A DNA stretch of 64,000 bases, from NCBI GenBank assembly GCA_934141475.1, contig CAKPCG010000006.1, positions 1-64,000 of the forward strand, given 5' to 3'. Each line of letters opens with the position of its first letter. Positions within the stretch are counted from its first letter, which is position 1. The notes under the pieces were generated by a model. The model saw only the letters and a list, made by a program, of their open reading frames with translations. It made no database searches and was not told where the DNA came from. This DNA is from an uncultured Clostridia bacterium (lineage in GTDB: Bacteria; Bacillota; Clostridia; TANB77; CAG-508). The position numbers were made by a program, and so were the translations under genes. Positions 10,044-19,773 of the stretch are shown here, one piece after another.

Positions 10044-10917
10044 CTATAAAAGATTTTTATTGTCAATTTTTTCTTTAAATCCTGTACCTAAAACTTCTCT
10101 TGAATTTGTAATTATTAAAAATGCTTTTGGATCTATTTTTTTTATTTCTTGTTTTATAGCAACTAAATCATTTCTTCCTATTGCACACATTAATACTAAT
10201 TTTTCTTTGTTTGTATACATTCCTTTTCCATATATTCCTGTAATTCCTCTTTTTATATCTTTTTCTATAAATTTTGCTATTTCTGGTGTTTTATCTGATA
10301 TTATAAATATTAGTTTTGTAAAATAAATTCCTTCAAATACTATATCTATTATTTTTCCCATTAAATATATTGCAATTGCAGAATATAGACCTATTTCAAT
10401 TTTTCTTAAAAATATTACATTTAAAAGTACAATTATAAAATCTATTATTGTAATTAGATTTCCGTGTTCTAAGCATTGGTTTATATTCTTTAATTAAAAT
10501 TCCCGCTAAATCTGAACCTCCTGTTGATGAATGTGCTCTTAATATTAAGGCTGTTCCAATCCCTGTTAGAATTCCTCCATATACACAAGCTAGTATTTTA
10601 TCATTTGTTAATGGATTAAATTTATCTAATATGTCTATAAATATTGATAAGCTAATTGTACCAACAATTGATTTTTCTAAAAATTTTCTGCCTATTTTTA
10701 ATGTTGCAAATACAAATAATGGTATATTTAAAGCAAGTATTGTTGTTCCCATTGGAATTTTAAATATATAATACATTATTGTTGCAATACCTGAAAATCC
10801 TCCTGATGATAATTCGTTTGGTAATAAAAATAATGATACTGCTATTGCCATTATAAATGAGCCTATTATAGTTTCTATTATTTGGATACAAAATATTTTT
10901 ATTTCTTGTTTTTTCAT
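10044..10917 (-). CDS. YitT family membrane protein, +1 frameshift at CGG
   Basis: The N-terminal 151 codons encode a YitT permease-like domain (GSFIMAIAVSLFLLPNELSSGG, HSSTGGSDLAGILIKEYKP). At codon 152 the frame reads ACA-CGG-A; skipping the C gives T-G-N-L-I-T-I-I-D, exactly the family continuation, then a further helix and the cytosolic DUF2179 domain (IIDIVFEGIYFTKLIFIIS). Joined length is 290 residues, normal for the family. Without the shift the protein runs 27 nonsense residues and stops. Start ATG at 10917 has GAGGAG seven bases upstream. Function in the family is unclear. Confidence 0.85.
10462..10464 (-). other. In-frame CGG with +1 shift (yitT)
   Basis: Gene-strand context ACA CGG A. 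Dropping the C restores the YitT reading (T-G-N). No stop codon follows directly and no Shine-Dalgarno-like stimulator is seen upstream. Confidence 0.85.
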
Positions 10918-10964
10918 AAAAAATCTCCTCATTTGTTATTATTTGATTATAAGTCAATTTTATT

Positions 10965-11835
10965 CTATTTAAATTCATTTAATATCTCATTATAATTTGT
11001 AACCAAATTTGCTCCTTGTTTTATTAATTCATTTGTTCCAAAAGAATTTTCTGAATTTATGTTACCGAGGTATTACAAAAACTTCTTTTCCTTGTTCTAA
11101 CGCAAAATCTACAGTTATTAGTGTTCCACTTTTTTGCTTTGCTTCAATTACTAACACGCCTTTGGCAATTCCACTTATTATTCTATTTCTTGCTGGGAAA
11201 TTCATTTTTTCTGGTTTGGTTCCTATTGGATATTCTGAAATTATTGCACCATTTTTCTCTATAATTTTTTGTGCTAAATTGTAATTTTCTTTTGGATATA
11301 TTGTGTCTAAACCATTTCCAAGTACTGCTGTTGTTATACCATTTGCACATATTGCACCAAAATGGGCATAACTATCTATCCCTCTTGCTAGTCCACTTAC
11401 TATATTAATATTGTTTTTTGCTAATTTATAGCTAAATTCCTTTGCCATTTCTATTCCGTATTTAGTGCAGTCTCTACACCCTATTATTGCTATACTTTTT
11501 AGGTCAAATATTTTTTGGTTTCCTTTAATGTAAACACATATTGGTGGGTTGTAAGTGTTTTTTAGGTCTAGTGGATAGTTTTTATCTAAAATTGATATTA
11601 TTTCAATTTTGTTACATGTTATATATTTTAGATGATTTTTTGCAGTTTGTTTGTGTTTTACGTTTAGTATTTCTTGTATTATTTGATTATTTATTAGTTC
11701 GATTCCCTTTAAATCATTGTAACTTGCATTGAATATATTTTTGTTGTTTTTTAATCTTTTTATTAGATTTAAGTATCTTTTTACTCCTAGTTTTGGAATT
11801 AATGTTATCCATATTTTATAATATTTTTCTTCTAT
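10965..11835 (-). CDS. dprA: DprA DNA-processing protein, +1 frameshift at CGG and AUA start
   Basis: DprA loads RecA on incoming single-stranded DNA in transformation. The frame has the helical N-terminal domain, then the Rossmann core with IAIIGCRDCTKYG, SGLARGIDSYAH, AVLGNGLDTIYP, FPARNRIISG and LITVDFALEQGKEVFVIP. At CCT-CGG-TAA the zero frame stops; skipping the C gives PGNINSENSFGTNELIKQGA, the universal DprA ending. No ATG, GTG or TTG exists upstream in frame. The strong AAAGGAG site points to ATA at 11833-11835 as start. It may be a rare AUA start or a decayed gene. comEA is at 43.1 kb. Confidence 0.8.
11065..11067 (-). other. In-frame CGG with +1 shift (dprA)
   Basis: Context CCT CGG TAA: the CGG is followed at once by an in-frame stop. 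Skipping the C gives P-G-N, the conserved DprA motif. Confidence 0.87.
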
Positions 11836-11864
11836 GTTATCCTCTCCTTTTTATATGCAAAAAA

Positions 11865-11898
11865 GCAAAGAGAATAATTAAAAAATTATTCTCTTTGC
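11865..11898 (-). terminator. Rho-independent terminator
   Basis: Perfect 15-base arms (GCAAAGAGAATAATT) with a 4-base loop, followed on the minus strand by TTTTTTGC. It ends the transcript of the surface-protein gene at 11975-15193 and separates it from dprA. Confidence 0.85.
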
Positions 11899-11974
11899 CC
11901 CTTAAGCTTTGTATATAATAACATTTTTTTGGATATTTAGCAATATATTTATGCACATTTTTTTACTTATTCTA

Positions 11975-14900
11975 TTATAAATTTACATCTTTAAGCTTTC
12001 TAAATTTTATGTACATCACTGTTCCTACTAAAATAATTACAATTGTTATTAGTATAAACACTTTTTTAGAAAATCCTGTTTTAGGTAATATTTTATTATT
12101 AGACTTACTGTTGTCATTATTTGCTGATAGCTGTTCTTTATTTGTGCTGCTTGTGTCATTATTTTTTATTATTACACTATCATCGTCATATTCATCGTCG
12201 TCATCATCACTTTCTTCTGGTCTTACAGTTATATTAAATGTTGCTTTCTTTTCTTTATATATTACAGTAATTGTTTGTTCTCCTGTCTCTTCTGAATTGT
12301 AGCCTTGAATTGATACATCGTCTTCATCCATGTCTATTTCTTCAGATTCTCCATTTTCATATACTACCTTTATTTTTCCTCCTGTTACATCTAAGTCGTC
12401 GTCTATTTCATATATTAATTTTTCTGGGACCTTAGATATAATTATTTCTTCTACATCATTTTTTACTTTTACTTTATATGTTACAGTCTTTTTACCATAT
12501 GTAATTGTAATTGTTTGCTCTCCAAGTGTGTCTTTATCATATCCTGTTACCATATCTTCTGTTATGTCTATTTCTTTTGATGTCTTATCTTCATATATTA
12601 CTTTTAATTTTCCACCTTCTAAACTTAATTTTTCACCCTTTATATATATTGTTTTTGAAGGTATATTTTCAAGTTCAATTTCATCTACATTATTTTTTAC
12701 AGTTATTTTAAATGTTTCAGTATTTTTGCTATATGTAACTGTAATTGTTTGTTCTCCAAGTGTATCTTTATTATATCCTGTTATCATATCTTCTGTTATG
12801 CTTATATCTTTTGTTGTTTTGTCCTCGTATGTTACTGTTATTTCTCCCCCTGTTAAATCTAAGTCTTCACCTTTTATATATGTTGTCTTTGTAGGTTCAC
12901 TTTTTAATTTTATTCCAACTACTTCGTTTTTTACTACTATATTAAATGTTAATTTTTGCTCTGCATATGTTATAGTTATTAATTGCTCTCCTAATGTATC
13001 TTTGTTATAACCTGTTACCATATTTTCTGTTATATTTACATCATTTGTTGACCCATCTTCATATGTTACTGTTATTTCTCCTCCTGTTAAATCTAAGTCT
13101 TCACCTTTTATGTATGTTGTTTTGGTAGGCAAGCTTTTTATTTTTATTCCTGTTATATCATTTTTTACTGTTATTTTAAATGTTGTTGTATTTCCTTTTA
13201 ATGTTACAGTTAAAGTTTGTTCTCCTAGCATATTTTTGTCATATCCTGTTACCATATCTTCTGTTATTTCGGCATCTTTTGTTGTATCATCTTCATATAT
13301 AACAGTTATTATTCCACCTGATACATCAATTTTTTCACCTTTTATGTATGTTGTTTTAGTAGGTGCTTTCTTTACTTCGATTTTCTTTACGTCTTTTTCC
13401 AATACTTTTACATTACATGTAGCTTTTTTTGCTCCATCATCAGTTGTTACAGTTATTGTTGCGGTTCCTTCTGAAATAGCTGTTACCACACCATTATTTA
13501 CTGTTGCAACTTTTTCATTGCTACTACTCCATTTAACATTTTTGTTTGTTGCATTTTCTGGTAATATTGTTGCTGTTAAAGTTTGTGTTTTTCCTTCTTT
13601 TATTTCTAAATTTGTTTTGTCCAAATTTATTCCAGTTACAAATACTCCTGGTACTTTTATATCATATGTTATAGAATGCCCGTCGTGCTTAATTGTTATA
13701 GTAGAAGTTCCTGGACTTTTAGCAATTAGTTTACCATTTACAAATCTTATAACATTTTTATCTGATATACTGACATTTTTGTCATCTATTATGCTTTGAA
13801 CATTTTCCACTTTTTTCGATTGATATACTAACTGATAATTTACTTTTAGTTCTGTTCCTACAGTAATATTTTTGTTTTGGTCATCACTTCTAGATATTGA
13901 TTCAACAAAATCTAATGAACAAATATATTTCCACCAATTATTAAAATGTCCATCTTCATAATATCCTGTAACATGTGGAAATAGTGAAAGCCACCATCTT
14001 ACAAACATTCTATCTGAGCTCTTTTCTTCGTTTTTTCCTTGTAATTTATCTAGTTCTGTTTGATTCATCCATGCTGTATAATTTGTAAGTTCTTTTTTTC
14101 CTGTTAAGTTCGGATAATTTTTCCAATCTACCCATGTACTGTAAACACTCTTAGAATTTTCATAATCATATGAATCTTCCGCATTTGGTGGTAAATGGAC
14201 ATTTCCTACTCCTGCATAATCTCCAGTACAATTGAATTTACTTAATGAAAATTTTTCCCATAAATTTAATTTTTCATATTGCTCATCTGTTGTTACATCA
14301 TATCCGTCTTTGGTATAGTCTTTTTGTTCACCTGTATTTATATTAAATGCTCTTCTTACAACATTTTCAAATGCGTGACCCAAAGCATGCAGACTTGAGT
14401 CTCTCCTAGAAAAAGTAGGACTAAATATTATAAAATTAGGGCAATCTTTTTCTAACACCCCTCCATTTACAAAATATGGCGTTCTTCCAACCATCATGTC
14501 TTCATAAGCATCTGATGGATCTAATGAACATAACCACACTTGATCAAATTCTCCCGCATTTCTCTTGTTTACTAAATCATATTTTTCTAATAAATACTCA
14601 TAATCATATGTAAAACCTGTAGGGCTATATTTTCCTGAATATTCTTTATTCATAGCAAAATTATACCAGTCTCCCTTGTTGCTATTGTCTTTACTCCTAC
14701 TTCTTTCGATATATGTATTTTCATCAAAACTTTTTGCAGTTGTTGTATCATTTAAGTAAAATTCCTTTGTGTATTTTGGAAATTCATTTAATCTTTCTGT
14801 TTTTACTATATTAACGTCTAAATATCCGTGTGAAGAATATTCTAAATCTTCAACTAACTCATCTACCAGTGCTGTTTCACTCTGCCCAAACCAGTCTGTT

Positions 14901-15193
14901 ACCTTTGGATGATATCCATCATTATTAGGATATAAATTTTGATCTGTTATTGAATATAATGTTGGATTGATATTTATTACATATACCTTTAGTTCTTGTT
15001 TTTCTCTATTTCCATCTTCTTCTAAATTTGCATTACTAACTCTTAAAACCGAATCAGATTTAGAGTTATCTACTTTTGCATTTTGACTTGTATAATCGCT
15101 TGTTTTCGAGCTATTATATATACTAATTGCAAGTAATCCAATTATAAGAAAACTTAATAGTACCGAAACTATTATTATAATCTTTTTTCTCAT
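11975..15193 (-). CDS. LPXTG-anchored surface protein with Big_2 and Big_3 Ig-like domains
   Basis: A 1072-residue cell-wall protein. An N-terminal hydrophobic signal anchor (residues 2-26) is followed by a 400-residue domain containing HALGHAFE, a possible degenerate zinc site. Next come a Big_2 domain (VKWSSSNEKVATV) and five tandem Big_3-like domains of about 75 residues, each with TKTTYIKGE, GG-x-hTVhYED, and TGYDKxxLGEQTh. An acidic linker leads to the sortase signal LPKTG (about residue 1036), a membrane helix and Lys/Arg tail. The ATG at 15193 is chosen because GGAGG lies six bases before it. Sortase itself is not in the window. Confidence 0.88.
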   Translation of the reverse strand: MRKKIIIIVSVLLSFLIIGLLAISIYNSSKTSDYTSQNAKVDNSKSDSVLRVSNANLEEDGNREKQELKVYVININPTLYSITDQNLYPNNDGYHPKVTDWFGQSETALVDELVEDLEYSSHGYLDVNIVKTERLNEFPKYTKEFYLNDTTTAKSFDENTYIERSRSKDNSNKGDWYNFAMNKEYSGKYSPTGFTYDYEYLLEKYDLVNKRNAGEFDQVWLCSLDPSDAYEDMMVGRTPYFVNGGVLEKDCPNFIIFSPTFSRRDSSLHALGHAFENVVRRAFNINTGEQKDYTKDGYDVTTDEQYEKLNLWEKFSLSKFNCTGDYAGVGNVHLPPNAEDSYDYENSKSVYSTWVDWKNYPNLTGKKELTNYTAWMNQTELDKLQGKNEEKSSDRMFVRWWLSLFPHVTGYYEDGHFNNWWKYICSLDFVESISRSDDQNKNITVGTELKVNYQLVYQSKKVENVQSIIDDKNVSISDKNVIRFVNGKLIAKSPGTSTITIKHDGHSITYDIKVPGVFVTGINLDKTNLEIKEGKTQTLTATILPENATNKNVKWSSSNEKVATVNNGVVTAISEGTATITVTTDDGAKKATCNVKVLEKDVKKIEVKKAPTKTTYIKGEKIDVSGGIITVIYEDDTTKDAEITEDMVTGYDKNMLGEQTLTVTLKGNTTTFKITVKNDITGIKIKSLPTKTTYIKGEDLDLTGGEITVTYEDGSTNDVNITENMVTGYNKDTLGEQLITITYAEQKLTFNIVVKNEVVGIKLKSEPTKTTYIKGEDLDLTGGEITVTYEDKTTKDISITEDMITGYNKDTLGEQTITVTYSKNTETFKITVKNNVDEIELENIPSKTIYIKGEKLSLEGGKLKVIYEDKTSKEIDITEDMVTGYDKDTLGEQTITITYGKKTVTYKVKVKNDVEEIIISKVPEKLIYEIDDDLDVTGGKIKVVYENGESEEIDMDEDDVSIQGYNSEETGEQTITVIYKEKKATFNITVRPEESDDDDDEYDDDSVIIKNNDTSSTNKEQLSANNDNSKSNNKILPKTGFSKKVFILITIVIILVGTVMYIKFRKLKDVNL

Positions 15194-15337
15194 ATACATC
15201 CTCCTTATTTTTCTATGTAAAATTTTATCATATATTAGTTTTTCATTCAATTATATTTTTATTACATTTTTGTTACACTTTATATTTTTAACTATTTTAT
15301 TACTTAAAAAAAATAACAAAAATTAAAGATAAAAAAA

Positions 15338-15367
15338 CTTGTAATCTAGTTATTTCTAGTTTACAAG
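15338..15367 (-). terminator. Terminator after cwlD 3' part
   Basis: Arms CTTGTAATCTAG and CTAGTTTACAAG with a six-base loop, followed by a run of T on the minus strand. It lies 28 bases past the cwlD stop codon. Confidence 0.85.
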
Positions 15368-15395
15368 CTTTTTTATATAATTATAAATTTAAGCA

Positions 15396-15953
15396 TTATT
15401 GATAAAAATAGTCTATAATTCCATTATAAATTCCCCACGCTAATTTGTTTTGGTATTCGTCTTCAAGTAATAATTTTTCCTCATCTGGATTTGATAAAAA
15501 ACCACATTCTACTATTGTTGTTGGAATTTCGACATGTTTTATTATATATATATTCTCAATACTTTTTGCTATTCTACTATTTTCTTTTTGTATAGCATTA
15601 TTTAAGTTATTTTGTATCGAAACTGCCAGTCTTTGCCCTTCTTGGCTTTTTTCGTTATAAAATGTTTGCCATCCATCATACTGACTTTGTGGAATCTTAT
15701 TTAGATGTATTGATACAAATATATCTGCCGAGCTCTCATTTCCTATTTTTACTCTATTTCTAATGTCTGACACTTTTTTTTGCTTTAAGGTTTTACTGTC
15801 TAAGTCATATATAGCATTTTCATCTGAACGAGTAAGTATTACTGTTGAACCACTTTGTTCTAGCAAATTTTGAAGTTTTAGTGCTATTTTTAAGTTTGTT
15901 TGTGCTTCTGTTGTTCCATTACTACTTTCTGCTCCCTCATCTGGCACACCATG
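15396..15953 (-). pseudogene. cwlD: cwlD 3' portion (interrupted N-acetylmuramoyl-L-alanine amidase)
   Basis: Encodes the catalytic part of an Amidase_3: GHGVPDEGAESSNG, then SDIRNRVKIGNESSADIFVSIHLNK (zinc His and following residues) and TTIVECGFLSNPDE with the catalytic Glu. It lacks the first 54 residues, which lie 9.4 kb away at 25353-25517. Joining the two at the shared CAT codon gives IIIDAGHGVPDEGA and a 239-residue protein, the size of CwlD. CwlD makes muramic delta-lactam precursors in spore cortex. Interrupted rather than decayed: both halves look intact. Confidence 0.9.
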
Positions 15954-15975
15954 TCCGAGTATCTTCTTAACAAGG
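15952..15975. other. attL with 13-bp inverted arm
   Basis: Core TG at 15952-15953, nine spacer bases, then CTTCTTAACAAGG at 15963-15975. To its left is the cwlD sequence encoding GVPDEGA on the minus strand. Confidence 0.85.
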
Positions 15976-15978
15976 AGA

Positions 15979-17592
15979 TTATACTAATTTTATAATGTTC
16001 AATTCAATGTCAATATCTCTAGTATTAGTATCTGGGTCAAGTTTTCCTATCCAGACTTTATCAATAAACTCATCTACTATTTCTTTATTAAGTTTATCTA
16101 TATGTCTATACTTTTTAAATATTGCCTCACTGTTTTGAACATTATCTTCAATTTGTTCGACTTTTTTCAATTCTTCTTCTATTATACTTATTCTGCTTTT
16201 GTAATCTTCAATTTCTTTTAAAAATTTTTTTCTGAACATCATAAATTCTTTTGAAGAAATAATTCCTTCAATTTTATCTTCATATAATGTTTTATAATGT
16301 TCATTTTTCCTGTCTATTTTGCTTTGCAAATATTGTTTTTCTATTCTTAAACTTCCAATCCTTGTATATGTAGATTTATCTAATTTTCTTTTTTGAAGTT
16401 CATATTGTCTTTCCAACTTATTTAAACTGTAATACTTATCTAATTGTTTATTCAATTCGTCTAATATTATTTGTTCTAAAACATCACATCTAATTGACCT
16501 ATCATTTATACATTCTTCTTTTTTTATTCTTCTACCTTTACATTTTAAATATGCTGTTTTACCATCTTTTGTTTTATATAATTGCCTATTGAATACTCTT
16601 TTACATTCTTTACAATATGTTTTTCTACTTAACATATATGCTTCTCCTGTTGTTCTACAAACTCTGGCTCTTTCATCAAATCTTTTATGAATACAATTCC
16701 ATGTTTCCATATCAATTATTGGTTCGTGTGTTCCATAGCTATAAGTCCATTCTTCTTTTGGTTTCTTTATGCACTTATGATTTTTATAACTAACATAAGT
16801 CTTTTTTCCTTGAACTAAATTTCCTATATAAACTTCATTCTTTAATATAGTACAAATAGTATCCATAGTCCATTTTGTATGTTCTACTCCATTTTTCGCT
16901 TGTCTGCATTGGTATCTACTTCCATTTTGTTTTTTATAATTACTCGGTGTTAGTACACCCTTATCATTTAGATACCCTGCTATTCTGTGATAACCATATC
17001 CTTTCTTTGATAATTCAAATATCTCTTTTACTACTTCACTCGCAACTGGATCAATTAGTAATTTATTTTTATTATTAGGGTCTTTTATATAACCATAAGG
17101 TGCAAATGAGCCTAAAAATAATCCATCATCTCTCCTATTTTGAAGTGAACTTCTAATATTATCTGATAAATCTTCCAAATACCATTCATTTATCAAACCA
17201 TTTATTTGTCTTGCTTTTTTATTGCCTCTAACTTGTGTATCTGCATTATCTACTATACTAACAAAGCGAACTCCCCATTCTATAAATTTATTATGGATAT
17301 ATTTTTCTATAACTTCCATATCTCTTGAAAATCTTGATTGTGTTTTACAAAGTACAATATCAATTTCTCCGTTTTCACAATCTTTTAAAAGTTCGTTAAA
17401 TTTAGGTCTATTTATATCTGCACCAGAATAATCATCATCACTATATACATTGATTACTTCCCAATTTTTATTAAGTGCATATTTCAATAGCATACTTTTT
17501 TGATTAGCAATAGATTCACTATCATCACTTTTATCTTTCTTGAATCTATCTTCATCAGATAATCTACAATATATGCCAACTCTATTCCCCAT
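15979..17592 (-). CDS. Large serine recombinase (integrase/excisionase)
   Basis: 537 residues. N-terminal resolvase domain with the catalytic serine in GIYCRLSDED (about residue 11), the DDDYSGADINRPKFNELL segment, and TQSRFSRD. A recombinase domain (PYGYIKDPNNKNKL) follows, then a zinc-ribbon with CKECKRVFNR and paired cysteines, a long coiled coil (about residues 375-475) and a short tail. This is the phiC31/TnpX class that cuts at a two-base core. GGAGGG precedes the ATG at 17592. It lies 26 bases from attL, the standard integrase position. Confidence 0.95.
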   Translation of the reverse strand: MGNRVGIYCRLSDEDRFKKDKSDDSESIANQKSMLLKYALNKNWEVINVYSDDDYSGADINRPKFNELLKDCENGEIDIVLCKTQSRFSRDMEVIEKYIHNKFIEWGVRFVSIVDNADTQVRGNKKARQINGLINEWYLEDLSDNIRSSLQNRRDDGLFLGSFAPYGYIKDPNNKNKLLIDPVASEVVKEIFELSKKGYGYHRIAGYLNDKGVLTPSNYKKQNGSRYQCRQAKNGVEHTKWTMDTICTILKNEVYIGNLVQGKKTYVSYKNHKCIKKPKEEWTYSYGTHEPIIDMETWNCIHKRFDERARVCRTTGEAYMLSRKTYCKECKRVFNRQLYKTKDGKTAYLKCKGRRIKKEECINDRSIRCDVLEQIILDELNKQLDKYYSLNKLERQYELQKRKLDKSTYTRIGSLRIEKQYLQSKIDRKNEHYKTLYEDKIEGIISSKEFMMFRKKFLKEIEDYKSRISIIEEELKKVEQIEDNVQNSEAIFKKYRHIDKLNKEIVDEFIDKVWIGKLDPDTNTRDIDIELNIIKLV

Positions 17593-17659
17593 AAGAGTTC
17601 CCTCCTTTCGTACAGAATAATACATAATAATTTATTATATTTGAAATGTGCTATTTACT

Positions 17660-17815
17660 TTATTCATACATTTGACATCCATGAGAGTCATCACTTTTTT
17701 CAAAGGAAATTATAAGTTTTAATAGTTTTGAATTGAAAATATCACTTAATTCTTCCTCATTTGTAGTATTTGCCTTTATTATTGTTTTCACATTATATGT
17801 AATTCCATCATTCAC
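17660..17815 (-). CDS. Small protein next to integrase, 51 aa
   Basis: A GTG-initiated frame with GGAGG nine bases upstream, ending 68 bases before the integrase. The product starts (M)NDGITYNVKTIIKANTTNE and ends in FEKSDDSHGCQMYE. I recognise no domain. Its place directly upstream of the integrase makes a recombination directionality factor possible, but that is inference only. Confidence 0.65.
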   Translation of the reverse strand: MNDGITYNVKTIIKANTTNEEELSDIFNSKLLKLIISFEKSDDSHGCQMYE

Positions 17816-17859
17816 ATTTCAATACCTCCTCAACTAATGTATATGAAAAATTTTTAAAA

Positions 17860-18267
17860 TTAACCCTCATTTTTTAAATCCAGGAAAAAATTTGTGAGTA
17901 TTATTTCTGTCTCTTGCATTGTCTTTCTTGGATGATGTGAATGTATTTCTGATAAAAATTCTTTTACTATTTTTTCGCTAGTTATTTGAATTTCTCTATT
18001 TATCAATACATAAAATATGCAAATTGCATAAGCTACAAAATCATCTGCTGACAAAACCCAAGAGAAATGTATTCTTTTCAGTAGGTTTGTATCTAGTCCT
18101 GTTATTTCTGTTGCATTTATATTTTCTTTTGCGACTTCCAATATATCTTTCAAAATATCTCCAAGTCCATTTTGTGCTTTATCTTGTTCATATCTTTTAT
18201 AACCTAAAATATAATAGACAACTGCCTCTTCTATTAAATATTCTTTATTTCTTATATCTTTTTTCAT
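17860..18267 (-). CDS. Hypothetical element protein, 135 aa
   Basis: An all-helical looking protein (MKKDIRNKEYLIEEAVVYYI...) with no cysteine cluster, signal peptide or known motif. AGGAGG lies before the ATG. It is part of the minus-strand gene string behind the integrase. The sequence recalls short helical accessory proteins of clostridial integrative elements, but I cannot name a family. Confidence 0.65.
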   Translation of the reverse strand: MKKDIRNKEYLIEEAVVYYILGYKRYEQDKAQNGLGDILKDILEVAKENINATEITGLDTNLLKRIHFSWVLSADDFVAYAICIFYVLINREIQITSEKIVKEFLSEIHSHHPRKTMQETEIILTNFFLDLKNEG

Positions 18268-18297
18268 CTAAAAATCCTCCTAACATAAAAACAAGCC

Positions 18298-18476
18298 CTA
18301 TCTGGACTTGTCGTTTCTTTCTTTTAACTTTTTTTGTTCTTTTGTGTATTCTGGGTATCTTATTTTTACTGCCTCATAAAAATATGGTGCATAACTACAT
18401 CTGTTTTTCCATATTTCTGTAATACTAAATTCTTTTCTTCCCAAAATAATTTGTGTTCTTTATCTATAAATTCCAT
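18298..18476 (-). pseudogene. DUF6075-like protein remnant
   Basis: The ATG at 18476 with AGGAG starts MEFIDKEHKLFWEEK, like the N-terminus of DUF6075 proteins from clostridial integrative elements. That frame soon stops. A second frame on the same strand gives CSYAPYFYEAVKIRYPEYT, matching the family's C-terminus, ending at TAG 18298-18300. The middle (roughly 60-80 residues) is missing and the frame is shifted, so this is a deletion remnant. No CGG lies at the break. Confidence 0.6.
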
Positions 18477-18630
18477 ACTCGCTCCTTTCTAGTTCGTCTA
18501 ACCATATTTCAAATTCTTTGTAAGTTTTTTTACCATTTACTATATCTTCTAAAAATTTTCGTGTTGTAATTTTACATACTTGATAACTTTTCCTGTAATA
18601 TGAATTATTTGGGTGTCTTTTTACTAACAT
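18460..18630 (-). CDS. Small element protein, 56 aa
   Basis: Encodes MLVKRHPNNSYYRKSYQVCK... to EIWLDELERSEYGIYR, overlapping the start of the DUF6075-like remnant by 17 bases. The frame is open and protein-like for about 30 codons upstream of the ATG (FFQRLLTYRKG), without a good start. The gene may therefore be a 5'-truncated copy of a longer one. Basic, no known motif. Confidence 0.5.
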   Translation of the reverse strand: MLVKRHPNNSYYRKSYQVCKITTRKFLEDIVNGKKTYKEFEIWLDELERSEYGIYR

Positions 18631-18639
18631 TCCTTTTCT

Positions 18640-19072
18640 GTATGTTAATAATCTCTGGAAAAAGTTTGAAACAATTATGATATTAAAATGCCCTTTATAT
18701 TCCAGAGATTTTTTATTTTTATATTATTTCTTAATAATTCATTAGACAGATGTTAGCAAAACATCTTCATAGGAATTTCACCTGCCAGAACTCTGACTTG
18801 TATTCATTGCGTGGGACGGTTTTATCTCGCTCGTTCTATGACTATACAAAAGTTTCTCCCCCTATAATTACTTATCTTCGCCTTATTAGGTGCTAACTAA
18901 TATTTAAGTATTAGCAATATTTTATATTACTTTACTAGCTCAAATAATCAAGGGCTGTATCTAATGAATTTGATATTCAATTTTCAATGTGCCTTTTATC
19001 TCTTTTTTAAAGAAAAACAAGTAAGAGATTTTACCCTCTCACTTGTTTCCTACTTTTACCCCTTATTTGTTG
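18640..19072 (-). ncRNA. Candidate structured RNA / non-coding region of the element
   Basis: No gene is supported here. The stretch 18745-18905 is richer in G and C than its surroundings. On the minus strand it can fold several hairpins, such as GATGTT-ttgct-AACATC (18749-18765) and GCTAATACTTAAATATTAG near 18887-18905. It sits directly upstream of the small genes at 18460-18630. A conserved leader, ribozyme or cis-regulatory RNA is possible; I cannot assign a class. Confidence 0.35.
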
Positions 19073-19561
19073 CTAGTGAATTAAAAAATTTTCCAATTTT
19101 TTTTGTAATTTTTTTATTCCTGCCTCTACACTTCGCTTTACAACTGACCTATGGACTTTTTCCATTTTTGAAATTTTTGAATATGTAAAGCCATCAACCA
19201 CATACATATATACTCTATGATTTTGTAGCTCTGGCAAATTCCATATTTCCCTTATAATTGTTGTTACAACTTCATTCTCAATTACTTGGTCTTCTATACT
19301 TGGACTTTTATATTTTGCTCTTTTGTTCAATGTATTTTCATTTAATACTGAATGTTCTATGTACTTGTCATATTTATTCTGTTGCGACTTGTCCTCATTT
19401 TTAGCTTTACGAAAAGCTATTTTTATATTACTTTCTACTCTTGTAAATTTTCTTTTGCCCATTACATCTTTAAAAGTTGCAATATGTTTTGTTTCATTTT
19501 CATTACTAAAAACTATATAAGATTCAAGATTTTCTCTTTTTATCTTGTATTCTTTTTTCAT
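19073..19561 (-). CDS. Sigma-70 region 4-like element regulator
   Basis: 162 residues. The C-terminal third (about 95-160) reads like sigma region 4: IWNLPELQNHRVYMYVVDG, FTYSKISKMEKVHRSVVKR, a helix-turn-helix, then a basic helix. The N-terminal part is polar and unlike sigma region 2. Similar short proteins occur in Tn916-like and other clostridial elements, where they act as positive regulators. The ATG at 19561 is six bases after GGAG. It probably controls element genes or excision; that role is inference. Confidence 0.7.
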   Translation of the reverse strand: MKKEYKIKRENLESYIVFSNENETKHIATFKDVMGKRKFTRVESNIKIAFRKAKNEDKSQQNKYDKYIEHSVLNENTLNKRAKYKSPSIEDQVIENEVVTTIIREIWNLPELQNHRVYMYVVDGFTYSKISKMEKVHRSVVKRSVEAGIKKLQKKLENFLIH

Positions 19562-19773
19562 ACCTTTCTCCATTCGATTTGTTTTTGTTCAAATCGAATA
19601 GAGGTGGTCTTCATTTGGTAGTTTATAGTGCGAGTATTTCTATTTGAATCATTTTAATTAAAACGCAAAAAGGCATACTTGTAACTTTATCTAAAAATTA
19701 CAGTATGTCTTATTTAATCTCATTTTAATTAAACCTAAATAATCCATCTTTTCCTACTATTTTCTAAATACTT

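Noticed and set aside
10462..11067. yitT and dprA as simple pseudogenes
   Set aside because: Each has one lesion, of the same kind and phase as eight others in the window. Recoding explains all of them. For dprA, decay stays possible because of the ATA start.
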